Below are positions 1 through 11,900 of a DNA stretch of 64,000 bases, one piece after another. Under the pieces are notes generated by a model. That model worked only from the letters and a program-made list of their open reading frames with translations. It was not told where the DNA came from and made no database searches. Position 1 is the stretch's first letter, and the number at the start of each line of letters is the position of its first letter. The position numbers and the translations under genes are program-made. This DNA comes from Motacilla alba alba (taxonomy: Eukaryota > Chordata > Aves > Passeriformes > Motacillidae): NCBI RefSeq assembly GCF_015832195.1, contig NC_052018.1, forward strand, positions 68,075,666 to 68,139,665, written 5' to 3'.

Positions 1-544
1 GAAGAGAAAGTAATAAAATATCAATTACTTCAAAGATCATTCTTTAATGAGAGTTCTTCTGCTCAGCAGCTAAAGTGACAGAAATCACCTATGATACTAT
101 TACATAAATGGACAATGTGAAAATGGTATTGTTTTGGTATCAAAGCAGGAACCATAGTATTTCTTTTCCTGGCAGCACAGCTTGAAACAAGCAGACCTGA
201 GATGAAATCATCACCTCTGGTAAACTCAGATAATTTAGGAAAAATATTCACTACAAAATTATCTACTAAAATGTTTTCTAAGGATGGCAAAATGTTGCAA
301 TAAAGTGCACACAACTAGATTTGAAATACTGTCTGTCAGAAATTAATTTTTCAGCATTCAAAACACCAATTGCATAGGGCAGGGAAGATGGAGACGGACC
401 ACAGCATTAAACATCCTGTCTTTTTTAGAAATTGCTTCAGAAATCTAGTTTTCAATTATTTCCAACTACCCTTACTCAGTTGAACGTGTTTCTAATTGAA
501 ACCTTCCTGGAAACCCAAAGATCACATGTCCTTGAGTGAATTAG
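1..544. other. Unique AT-rich sequence, no gene seen
   Basis: No recognisable repeat or conserved coding frame. The only open frames are short (83 codons or fewer) and lack any domain. The right end grades into the CR1 copy that begins near 545. Confidence 0.6.
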
Positions 545-1206
545 GACAAAAGGTAAAATGACTTGGAGGTATTGGTGCAGGAGAAGCTCAACATGACCTG
601 GTAACATGCACTTGCAGCCCAGAAAGCCAACTTGTTCCTGGGCTGCATCAAAAGAAAGTGACCAGCAGGTCAAGAGAGGAGATTCTATTCCTCTACTCTG
701 CTCTTGTGAGACCTAACCTTGAGTATTGTGCCCAGCTCTGGGATTCCTAACACAAGAGAGACTTTGACCCGCTGGAGCAAGTCCAAAGGAAAGTCACAAA
801 GATGATCAGAGGGCTTTTCTCCTATGAGAAGAGGCTGAGAGAGGTGGGATTGTTCACTTGAAGAAGTGAAGGCTTCAACGAGATCTTAGCTTTCCAGTAC
901 CCAAAGGGAGCCTACAAGAGCTGGAGAGGGACATTTTACAGGAGCAGAGAGTGACAGAACAAGGGGAAATAGCTTTCAAGAGAAATAAAGTTAAGTTAGC
1001 TATTAGGAAGGTATTTTTCATTGTAGAAGTGATGAAGCAACCAGAACAGGTTGCCCAGAAAAGTGGTGGGTGCCCCATCCCTGGAAGTGTTCAATGCCAG
1101 GCTGGGTGGAGCTCTGAGCAATCTGTAGGTGGTGTCCATGCTCACACAAGGGAGTGGAACTAGGTGATCTTTTAAGATCCATTTCAACCACAGATGTTCT
1201 ATGATA
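545..1206 (+). mobile_element. CR1 LINE, 5'-truncated and broken (3' part of the RT ORF plus 3' end)
   Basis: This is the most complete CR1 copy in the window. Read on the + strand, it carries pieces of the C-terminal tail of the CR1 ORF2 protein in the right order. LEYCAQLWD is encoded near 719-745, MIRG near 803, a YEKRLREVGLF-like piece near 822, FQYPKGAYK near 893, and NRLPRKVVGAPSLEVF near 1042-1090. In-frame stops (for example TAA just after LEYCAQLWDS) and frameshifts separate the pieces, so it makes no protein. The wording from about 590 (AGCCCAGAAAGCCAAC, CTGGGCTGCATCAAAAGAA) extends the match upstream. The 3' end near 1160-1206 has the CR1 signature of a short GGAACTAGGTGATCTTTTAAG stretch followed by a decayed TTCTATGATATG tip. 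CR1 copies in birds are usually 5'-truncated like this and lack a poly-A tail. Confidence 0.93.
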
Positions 1207-2494
1207 TGCAGATCAAAACATCAAACCACAGAACTATGATTTTTCAACTTCTTTTCAGCAACCCATGATCTCTCTCTTGAGGCACGAACATTTACCTTTC
1301 CTAAATCTTACAGTTTCAAGGTTTTCTTTACACAGCTTGATTTTAGAATGAAGTATAATATTACTGGCCTTCTATTTCTTTTCTGCAACACTGTCCAGAA
1401 GCCTACACTCCCATTCAGAAGAGCACATGGCTGTCCTGACAAAGACCTCTGAAATAGATCCTAAGAGGGAGCAGTTCTTTGAAAACATCACATGTTTCAA
1501 GGTCTAAGAGAAACTTTTTTTAGGCCTGTGAATGGGGATGAACCCTCTCTGTTATAAACATAACCTCAGCCATGAACATGGATAGTAAGGGATGTCCACT
1601 TAGGGGAAAAGTTTGGGTTTAAGGAATTTTAAAAGGAAAAGAGACTCTTCCCTAGCCAGCAAATATCATGCTGACTGGCTAAGAAGAGGCTATGCTACCT
1701 AACCTAAACAAGGCCTAAGTCAGCATTTATGTCCCTGAGCACAAAGATTCCAATGCTTCAAACTGATTGCTTTGATTCCTGTTCTTCAAAGAGACTGCTC
1801 TGTTACATATCTAAGGGAACATTTTCTACAGTGACGAAATCAATTATTCCTTGCAAAATGCATGTAAATAACTCAATCTAGGGATATTATATGAAAGAGG
1901 ACATATTCCCCCACCCCATATTTCCATGATTCCATCAGAGAACCTCTTTGTAATGATAAACAATTTTTAAATCTCAGTTTAAATGTCTATTATACTTCAA
2001 AAGTCTGCTTATCTGTATTACAGTATCTCTGTATCAGATAAAGCTTTTACCCTTTAAGCTGAAAATTTAAAAAAAAAAGGTGGAGACAATAACCCTAATT
2101 TCCTAACCTCTTCAGGGAGATACAGTAAACTTCCTTCTCAAACAAACAAATTCCACTCAAATGAAAATGGTTTATATTACCTATTAAAAGGCTGGTGATG
2201 GCATGCAATGGAAGTAACAGAAAGCTTTGTCTTGTACTACTTTACAAATCTAACAACATTCCATAAGCATCAATTCCCGCAAGCAGATTCTAAGAAAACT
2301 AATAGAGAATTTCTATTATGGTGTTAGGAAAATTACAAGGCATATTAAAAATCACTGTCCAGGAGAGAGAAAATGTCGGGATACAAACCCTGTTTTCAAA
2401 TTCATCCTTCATCCCTGAGATGCACAGGACCAGTCACAATTTAAAGCCCAGCCATCAGCACTTGCTTCCTGATGCTCTGCAGCTCTGGAGCAGC
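1207..2494. other. Unique AT-rich sequence
   Basis: No gene or recognised repeat. It contains only short A/T runs, such as a ten-base A-run near 2069-2078. It may be intronic or intergenic. Confidence 0.5.
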
Positions 2495-2545
2495 CTCTGG
2501 AGCAGCCCAGCACAGCTGCTTGGTGTGAAGTATCCAGGAGAGGGT
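2495..2545 (+). repeat. Unknown dispersed repeat, copy 1
   Basis: About 47 bases here (including CAGCACAGCTGCTTGGTGTG and TATCCAGGAGAGG) match the reverse complement of 5568-5616. The match has one substitution and small gaps of about four bases in total. Similarity fades quickly on both sides, with a weaker GC-rich flank on the left. The family is not recognised. It could be a fragment of an avian LTR or LINE internal region, or a small inverted segmental duplication. The strand label is arbitrary. Confidence 0.6.
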
Positions 2546-2599
2546 AAGGCAGCTGAGACAAAAGGAAGGTGGAGGAGTGTGTATGGGAAACAGCTAAAT

Positions 2600-2630
2600 A
2601 AAGAGAGCAAGCTGAAATCTTGCTCTCTTT
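2600..2630. other. Perfect 12-bp stem hairpin, 7-nt loop
   Basis: The arm AAAGAGAGCAAG at 2600-2611 is exactly complementary to CTTGCTCTCTTT at 2619-2630, with loop CTGAAAT. Pairing stops immediately outside the arms. The stem is too short for a typical animal pre-microRNA, and no T-run terminator or promoter box marks it as an RNA gene. Confidence 0.8.
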
Positions 2631-5211
2631 TGCATGCAACGAGAGTTGCCCCAGTAATTCCTTACCAGGTCTCTGGTGAGATCTTGTAAGAAAAATGTGC
2701 CTAGAGAGCCTGTTGTCTCTTGCTGTTGTATCAAGTTCAATTCCATCCAAGAAAAACATAAGTTCAGTCTCAAGGCTTCAGCAAAGCTCGAAGAAATTAG
2801 GGCACATTGCTTCCAGTGACTGATTTTAAAACATGACACAGAACACTGGAAAACAAGAGCTATAATGAAAATGAAGAAATGAGTGATACTAACCTACCTG
2901 CTCTTTGACCTGAAATGGGAGACATGAGACTCAGTGACTGGGACTTGTCACTGAGCTCAATTTTGGCATTGTGGGCAATTTCTCTAGATAAAGTATTTTC
3001 ACTATATAAGCATTCAAAAAAGAACAAGCATCTGAAATTAAATAGTTAGCAAGATATCTTTACATGTCTTGGTCAACTTACTCTTCTAAGTTCAATTAAA
3101 AAAGATTAAGGGGCAAAGTGGTTGGTTTGTTCAGTTTCTCCTTCTTAAACAACAAAAACAAAACCACCACCACCAAAACAGTCCTGTCATCTCAGAGACA
3201 GCATTTAGCATAGACATGATGGGCAAGGCACTTTGCTTCCAAACAAGTTGGACAAAATGATGCTTCACTAGTATTCACACTAAGATTCACTATCACCAAG
3301 TTCAAAAATCAAAATTAGTTAGAACAGGCTGTAAGGAGAGTCTAAAATGTTTTCTGGTGGGGGTAGGGAAAATATTTCTCATTCAGCTGGAATCAGCAGA
3401 TGATATCTACTACAGCCAGAGGATTTGTATCATTTCAACCTTCCCTGTTGGCTTTAATCTATGAGTGATCCTCATGGTCCCTTCAAATGCAAGTAAGGAT
3501 ATTTTATATACAAAACAGGACTTTTTATTGATTAATACATGGTTTTTCAGTCTGTAAGAAGCAGCCAGAATGAAATCTGGATCTGTGGAAGTTAGCAGAA
3601 AGCCTGTCCCACCTCGCTAGATAAAAGAATATTATTCTGTGCTCATTATTCTGATCTGCCAAAAATGATTTTTGGGAATGACAAATGTACTGATGAAAAA
3701 GTACACAAGCTATTGACAAGGCTGATTGCTAACATTAAATGACTTTAGCAATTATTAGGGTTTTTTTAATTGAAACTTCACTGTTCAGTCCAAGTAAAAC
3801 TTTTAAAGCCGCACTATTTCTCCCTGATGCTCAGACCTTTAATAAGGAACTGGTCTCTCGGCATTTTATGGGCTGTGTTAATAGTTCTCTAAGGTGCTCT
3901 GCACAGTTAAAAACCAATGTCTCTAAGCTGCATTAAAAACCCACATCAGACATGTAATACATCTCTTAATGTTCAGAAATGATGCAAGTAGACTATGGCC
4001 CTCTCTGTCCCTTTTATTTCCTGTATAATTATCCCCGTGATAAATTATTAATATGATCCAGCATTTTTCTGACTCATCTGTACACTCATTTCAGGACCAG
4101 AGATGTAATATTTGAACAGTACAGTGCTGTAATACATTATCATTACCTAAAAAGAAAGTTTTGGCAAATTATTTCTTATGACATCCACACCTAGAATGAT
4201 GGGGAGAAACCTCAGGAAAAAAAGATGAGTATGCTTAGATATTTCTGAGATTCGCTTTGCCACAGAACAAGTCAACACATTTTTCTTTTCTTAAAAAGAA
4301 TCCTAGTGCATACTATCAGTAAAAGGCAGAAAATATTACTGAGTTTCAGTCATTAACTTTGCAGGGTCAGAAAGTACCTCCTTAGCTGCTGAATGGGGTT
4401 CCTTGTACATGAACTGTGTTACACAACATTTATAATCACAGTCAAGTCAAGATGAGTAATTGTAAAGGCAAATCTTACCAATTATCTTTTGTACACTACT
4501 GTCAAAGCTTTTTGCACTAACAAACCTATTTGCATATGTAATTAGTGACACCACAATAGACCCAGTAAAGTACTGTTTTGATGGAAGACAAAGTCAGCAC
4601 AAAGTATAGTACCTACCTGCCTAGAAAGCAATTTTAAAAATCCACAATAGCACATTAGCCAATGTCCTAAATTATCTTCTTTTTTTTTAATTTTGAGAAC
4701 TATGTAAAAATATTTAAAGAAAGATCTCGGACCAATGTGTCTGGAAGTCTGAATAAATTGCCACAAAGATTGTTCTAGGTCTATTCTTCCAGTATACTCC
4801 CTTCTACTTACGCGACAATAAAAATATTTGAGCTGTCTGGCAGAGGTCTACAACTATATGGAGAGAAAAATGGAAGTCAGGGACAGCATCCAGCTGAAAG
4901 TCAGCTTGGATATCACAGTCTGTAGAAAAGTGCCTGGGCAGCATAGCAACAGTGACAATTCATGGATTAATTGAATAGACACCAGAAATAAATTAATGAT
5001 CTCAATGACACAAAAGGCAAAGGCCCCGAGGAGGAAGGGGTGTTAAGTATAGGAAAAAGCCACTGCCCCTTTTCAAGGGCAGTTGTTTCTGACAGACAGA
5101 TATGGGGCTTGGATGCCTGGCATGCGCTTTTCATCTCTGGGATTCCAGAGAGCGCCTGCTGAAGATCACAGCTAGGCTTGGAAGCAAAGTTACACACATA
5201 TACATACAGGG
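2631..5211. other. Unique AT-rich sequence, including a possible conserved non-coding stretch
   Basis: No gene recognised. A short (ACC)n/CAAAA-rich patch lies near 3148-3180. The part around 3820-4150 has few simple runs and a dense mix of AT-rich motifs (for example ATAAATTATTAATATGATC near 4040). Such texture is often seen in vertebrate conserved non-coding elements, but this is only an impression without an alignment. Confidence 0.4.

Positions 5212-5252
<41 letters not shown>
5212..5252. repeat. Poly-A run, 41 A
   Basis: An uninterrupted run of 41 A, preceded by CACATATACATACAGGG and followed by GGAAGGAAAA. No AATAAA-type signal lies just upstream, and no known retrogene body can be seen, so its origin as a retroposed tail is unproven. 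The length is probably polymorphic and hard to assemble exactly. Confidence 0.95.
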
Positions 5253-5254
<2 letters not shown>

Positions 5255-5567
5255 AAGGAAAATCTGGCATGGAAGAATGGAAGAGACTATTTGTTCCTAA
5301 TATAATCTAAAAACTATGGAGCAGGGAGGCTGACCAGGACTTAAATGACTTTTTTTTCTGTTTATTTTAAATGCATGGTTGGAAGATTTTGACTGTTGAA
5401 AAGAACTGAAGCAGAGGTGAGGAATGGGAAAAAGATGAGAGAGAGCACTATTTGTACCCATCAGACAAACTCCTAAGAGGTAGGAGAGGCAAGAAGCTAT
5501 TGTTTTCTGCTGTGAGCATGTGAAAAGCAAGATCCAGGGTTCCCTTTATTGTTTGTAGCTCCCTGGA
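5253..5567. other. Unique sequence, no gene seen
   Basis: Purine-rich unique DNA. The antisense open frame covering most of it has no recognisable domain and is not supported as a gene. Confidence 0.5.
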
Positions 5568-5616
5568 CCTCTCCTGGATACCTTCATCACACCAAGCAGC
5601 TGTGCTGAGCTGCTCC
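5568..5616 (-). repeat. Unknown dispersed repeat, copy 2 (inverted)
   Basis: This is the inverted partner of 2495-2545, about 3 kb away. It reads CCTCTCCTGGATACC, then ACACCAAGCAGCTGTGCTGAG on the + strand. It is embedded in a more GC-rich block (5580-5780) than its surroundings. The family is not recognised. Confidence 0.6.
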
Positions 5617-8600
5617 TGAGTGAGGGCACCCCCAGGGCTTTGGGCAGAAGAGGCAGCAGGCAGCCCAGGCCAGAGCAGAGTTGCCTGACATCAGTGGCTG
5701 CAGAGCCTCAGGAGGTGAAGGGACCCATGGATGAGCAGCAAACCATGGCTGGCCCAGTGTGTCTCAGAGTACAGTGGATTTTAAGCCAGAGTTTGTATCC
5801 AGATTTCCTCTCTGTCCTGGGATGACAATTTTACATTTCCCTGATAGTTTTTTTTTTTTTTCTTGCTGTATATAGAAGTGGCCTATAAAGTTTCTCCAAA
5901 TTTTCTTCTGAGAAATATTATGGAGTGTTTTGTTAATATCCAAATCAGCTTGCAAGGATATGGACTTTTCATTTGTAGGAGTTTCAACAAGCTGAACATT
6001 TCATCCTCCTTTCTTTTCCCTTGTACCTAAGCATAGTGGCACCTCTCCTCCTCCACTTATTTACCCAGAACAGACTGCAGAAGTGGTCCTGTGATTAGTT
6101 CCCAGATTCCCAGTGTTTCTTATACAGCCTCTCTGCTGTATCACTGAGCTGTAAGAGGCCTGAGCTATTTTCTTCATTGCTTGTCACAAATGGAAAGTTC
6201 ATGCAGGAGGCTGGAGTCCTGCCATGCCTCCTTGCAGACTTGGACTGCCTCAGCTCTCCATTTCTCAGCTATTCTTCACCAAGGATTTGGGACATTTTTT
6301 TGTGCTGGATGCCCAAGTTCTGCTCCACCTATTTTAAGTGTGATGTATGAACTCAGCTCTGTGGAATGTGGATGTGCACACATGTCTATAATCAGCTAAG
6401 GTTACAATCACACCCAGAGGTAAAAGTTTTGAATTCAAAGATGTTGAGCAAATCTGAAGTTTCCATAATGCTTAGTCACGGACAATATACTATCCCGACC
6501 CCAGCTGCAGACTGCAGATTCTCACTAAAGATAGCATGCTTTGAAAGAATTCACCACTTCATCATTACTTCTGCAGCAGAAAATGACAAATTAGGATACA
6601 GAACAGTTACAGGTAACTTAAGGGTGAAAGACTTTTATTATCAAAGGGTGAAAGAGTTTCATTGCAGGTGTTATTAAACTCTAACTGGTATTAGAGCTAT
6701 CTCTGTAACAGAGATTTTGCCCTCTTATAAGTGATACATTATGAGAAATATTACATAGATTATTAAAATTACTTCTTTCTCCCCAAATACTTGCTAGAGA
6801 ACACACCCCAAGAATTCAGAAACTAGAATAATCTGCTGATACACTGTTAGAAAACATTTATGCATGTTATTTTCAGAGAGGAGTAGCAATTAAAGATAGA
6901 AAAACACAGAAGCCTGCAGAAAACACAGGAAATTTTGAATACCACTGCTTAATGTTATCTCTCCCTTTTGTGCTGTTGGAACAATATTATAAATGGTAAA
7001 TTTATTTATTTATGGGTGGCTGGGACAGAGGTTACTTTTGATTTAGATTTTTAGTGCCGTTTCATTGAACAAAAGGAAAAAAAAATAAATCTCTGTTAAA
7101 TAACCACAGCATAAGTACTTGACCAAGTAGAAAGTCACTTGCTCAAAGGTTAACATTCAGTCAGACTCTCAAACTTCATGGAAATATCTCCTCACAATTG
7201 CATTTCTAGTATCACTACAAAACAAACAAGATTTTTCTTTCCTGTCACATAAGGTAAAAGCAACAGGCCTATAGCCATTGCTGGACATAAAATGACTGTA
7301 ACCCACTGAAGTGCTCTGAGACAAAGCAACCATGATGAGGCCCCTTTACAAACTTCTGTAACGTTTATTGCCAAGACAGGCTATAGCTGCTTTCTGCTAG
7401 CACTGATAGATGGGTGGCTATCAGAGGAACACTTGCTGGTACCATTTCAGAATCCATTGTTCTAAGTACAGGAGAAAGTTCATTGTGAAATTTGCTGAAA
7501 AGAGGAAACCAAATGGCTTTCCCAGGGCACCCAGTCATGAGCAGCCTCGGAGCAATCTTTCCAGGATAGGCAAAAGGGGACCACAGCTATGAGCACACAC
7601 TTAGGTGGCCACACAATATCATAATCTCCTCCTAAACAGCTAAAGGCTTTGCCCAGTGACCACCAAGGAGGGATACCAACTAGCCAGCCCCCTTTCCTCC
7701 AAGGAACAGGCCTTTCCTTGTCATCAACCCCATCCCTCCCTGGGATCAGCAAGCTTCCATGCTATAGTGAGGAAAACCCCAGAAATGCTCCAGATCATTC
7801 AGCAAGATGCTTTCCTAAGTGATTTGACAGAATGGGTTGAGGCATATGTGGAGCTATGGAAGGATTTAGCAGGAGTTACCAGCAAATTCAGAAAACTGAA
7901 AAAAACCTATGGATGCTGAGCTAATCAAGTGGAAGCACAAACTGCTTTCTGGTATCATTATTTTGTGGATGCTGAGCTTCTTCAGAGGGAGCTCAGTAAA
8001 AACACATTTGAAGTCTGTCATTATGTTCCATAAAAAGAAGGCAATTGGCAATGTTCTTAATCATTCTTACGTAGGATTACTTACACCACAAGCATCACCT
8101 TACTCTTTCTTAATAGCACATATTTAATGGTAAGAAATATTGACTATTCAAACATTAAATATCAATAAACCATGAAAAAGCTTATTATTTTCTTACATTA
8201 TATAAAACCACTACTGCAGTATCATCTATCCTGAAATACCTTGTAGGGTAGGGTGTTTATTTCAAAGAGAAATAAATCTATTTTAGAACCACCGTACCAC
8301 AGTGAGTTTCCAAGGCTTGTGACACAGACCAGTTTTTGACTAGTGGCAGTGATAACCCACTTAACAGAGACGTACAACTGGTAAAGATTGAGCTATGCTC
8401 TACATAGGCATATTTTATTGCAATCTTGAAAAACAGCCTTATCACAATTTATGGTATTCTGCTAAGATTTCTAAGGTTAGAAAGCTCTTGATCGTCATCA
8501 TAATTATAGAAGATGAAGGTTTTTTCCCCCTTTGAAAGCTGCAAGCATTTCTTTATAGTAAGGTATCAGTGTATTCATTCCAGATTTTAATCAAAGCAAA

Positions 8601-8835
8601 CAGCACCTGCTGTTGGAACAAACCTGCTTATTTCATCTACTATTTTGCTTTCAAATCTTAAGGTAACATTTTTGTTCAGTCATCTCTAAGGTGTACTGTT
8701 CTTTCTCGGCATCTCACAGGTCTCACATGGTCCTCCACAGGCAGAAGCTGACTTGTCTGCCTGCCTCCTGGAGATGCAACACCACGCTGGGACCAGAAGG
8801 ATGAGCAGAGGCACTGCCAGAAACCCAGAAACCAG
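5617..8835. other. Unique sequence with GC-richer patch at the left
   Basis: The block at 5617-5770 is GC-rich (CAGGCAGCCCAGGCC-type wording) and may continue the repeat to its left. The rest is unique. It has a 14-base T-run at 5848-5861 and a short (TTTA)n near 6998-7012. The open frames up to 103 codons overlap each other on both strands and have no recognisable domain. Confidence 0.4.
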
Positions 8836-8975
8836 GGACAGTGAGAGGCCTCACCCTTGGATGTTTTCAAAACATGAGTGGCCGAGACTTGGGATACAGC
8901 CCAGTCAAACTATGAAGTTAACCCTGCCTAGAGCAGTGGACTGAAGTGGACCTCCAGAGGTCCTTTGCACCCGCC
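8836..8975 (+). mobile_element. CR1 LINE 3'-end fragment
   Basis: The series CCTCACCCTTGGATGTTTTC, then AGTTAACCCTGCCTAGAGCAG, then GTGGACCTCCAGAGGTCCTT matches the order of the CR1 3' tail (end of ORF2, then the 'gaggtcc' box). The terminal ATTCTATG-type octamers expected after the box are not visible, so the tip is decayed or lost. The sequence at 8700-8835 may belong to the same insertion but I cannot match it. Confidence 0.75.
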
Positions 8976-11900
8976 ATAAAGCAGCCTTGGCTTCGTTTTT
9001 CTTGACCCCTGGGAAGTGCAAAGGCCTGAGCATAATAATATTAGCTCTTACTGTTTTCTGTACACCTATGTGCCATCTTCTATTCATACTGAGAGTAGTA
9101 TCTGCTGAGGACTACTTGAAAAGCATACAGGAATATCTCCCTAGAGACAGGAATGTGTTTATTTCTTACCTCCCAACCTGTAGATTTTGGCAAGCACAAG
9201 TCACATATATCCATAAAACAGCTTAATGTTTAATAAATACCTTTTTGAACTTTTTTCCTATTTTTCATTTTGCCAATTTTTCTCCATCCAATATTTTTAT
9301 TTGCAGTCTAAGATAAAAATTTTCTCACAAGATCCATGGATTACTTCTTTTCCCTTTCTTTCAGTGAAAATAAAAATAATAAGTAAAAAACTGTAGAAAG
9401 AAGGGATTTGATCTCTGCTTAAAAAGGGAGCAGGTGAAGAAAAAAGTAATCAGTAGGCTTCAGAATTACTGTGGAGAAGTAGGCCTGTTTGGAAAGTACA
9501 TAACATTGCTGAGAGCACAGAACACCGCACAAAACCTGCCTTAACAGTTGTTATTTCACTAGCTACAATATCTGAAGAGGCAAACTGTATGCTCTGTTTA
9601 TTTTCATTCACCATAAGCACTCTGCACTTAGCAGATGCCAGCATATGTTTTCACTAGAAACACACAATTAAACTTGCTTGGAAATAACCGATAGGTGGGG
9701 AAATAAAGATATGTTGGGCCACTTGACACTAGCTGGAAGGCACCAGGACAATCTATCAGCCGCAGTAGCCAACAGAACTTAAGGAAACCAAAATACTTGA
9801 CTGTATGGAAGTTCAGCTGAGGACTGAGTAACTGTTGAGGTGGGGAGGAAATAGTCCCTTACACAGAACAAAAAACAGCTGCACATCCTTTACAGGGAAT
9901 CCCTTGCAAATCACTCTGAATTGCTAGTGTCTTTTTAGTATTATTTACAACTCTTCATTGCCACAGTTGAGACTGCAGTATTGCTGGGTTTTATTTATTT
10001 ATTTATTTATTATTTACCCAATTTATTTCTTGGGTTTTATTTCTGAGTTTTTTCTAAGAAAATACCCCAAACTTTATAGACATTCAGCTGTGGCACTCTC
10101 CCATGTTGCATTCTGCAACTTCTTAGCCCCAAGCATGCCCCACTACCAGCTCTCTGTTTTATACATTCTGGCTTTCACATTTTTAAGCTTTACTAGTTCC
10201 ATACACTTCATTTTATTTTTGTCCTGTGCCCATAATATCATCTTCTGTCAATAAGCCAAAAGATTCCCCCAAGAGATGTGAAAGCCACTTGCTCCTTTCC
10301 CATGCTTTACTGACAGTAAACACAATTCCTGAATCTTGCTTTTGTAACATTTTAAATGTGCCCCTGGAGATTCCTGAGCTCTGGGGCTAAATTGTTCAGC
10401 CCAGTTGGATTGCTGAAACCCCTATTTCAACACGCCAGCACTGGCAAGCGTGAGGAAAGAAATATCCTCTGGAAAGGAGCAGTCCAAAAGAGCCTCTTCA
10501 GTATGCTGTGTAACCATTTATGTAAAACTAGCTGACTGAGAAGAAGAAAAATAAAAGCTGACCAAGAGTGAACCGGACAACTAAGAAACAGAATCAGCCA
10601 CCAAGAGTTCAGTGATCAGTAAAAAAATATTAACTACACTCTACTGAACACCACCCTTCTGTATCTCAGTATCTCATCCAAAGGAAAACAAGACAAATTT
10701 TATTTTAGTGAAAGATATTAACAATAATTTAAAATGTTTTTTTTTCAACTATCCCCCAAACAAGGAAAGTTCCCTCACAGATATTGACAGAAAAACAGAA
10801 TATGCATGAAATTAAATACTGAAGAGTTATTTACCGAAGAATACTTGCCAAAATGCAAGTCTGAAGTATTTCCCACTTTGTGTCACCATTACCATGTGAA
10901 AAAACCCACACAAACTGCTTCAGTGATAAGGATTCTGGAATGTCTCTGTGGTGTAAATGAGAAGAGAAGACAGAGAATGGAGATCTCCCACCTACCCCCC
11001 TCTGATTCTTCAGCAGCAACAATGTGCAGATTAAACCACAAATAACATTTATTAGACAATAATGTGAAGGCATTTAAAGCTTTATAACAGGAAAGAAGGC
11101 TAAATTAATGCCATCTTCAACAACGTGTGAAAAACTAAGAGACTGTTCAGTGGCAGGAGCAAGCTCAAACACGGTGATGAGAAAATTAACTGACCAATTC
11201 ATTAGCCACAAAATGCATCTCATTTGAATACAACTTAAAAAACATTGGCATTTCTTCTGTTGCTTGTATTTGCCAGGAGCCTGAGCTATCCTCCACGTAG
11301 TGAGATATTTTCCTCATACTTCTGTGACACTTCCTATAGAGTGAATCCTGGGCTAGAGGAGACTATACATTAAAGCAGCATGCATTGAGGGCTCAGCCCT
11401 GTAGCATGCTGAGTGCTCTGGCCCCTGGCCACCAGAGCACTTAGGCACATGTTTTATTTTAAACACATGAGCAGTTCCATGAAATCCAGAGAGAAAGTCA
11501 CAGTATGGCCAGATTATGCCTTGCAAATGCAAAGCTATCTTAAAAAAGAGCAAAGCTATTTAAAATTAACACTATTATTTCCCTGAATCAGGTAAATCCG
11601 AGTAGACAAGATGTTCTGCAACATATTAAGAGGGTCAGAGAGACCTCTCAGCCCCACTCTTGGCTCAGGTATGCTCCCAAATTTGACACGCATAAGAAAA
11701 TTGCTTCACAGAAAATACTGTGAGCATTCAAAGTTCAGCAATATCATTCACTGCCACCAAAACCAGAAAGAAAGGCAGAAACTGAAGCCTGAAGGATATC
11801 CTCAATTTTTGTCCAGCTTGCAGGCTTCTGAGCCATGAAGGATGTGTGCACCCTTCACAAAATTATTCAAGTTTACATTACCTTTTAGCAACTACCCACA

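Noticed and set aside
5102..5305. 67-codon frame on + ending in a lysine run
   Set aside because: The lysine run is the A41 homopolymer; no domain or coding support.
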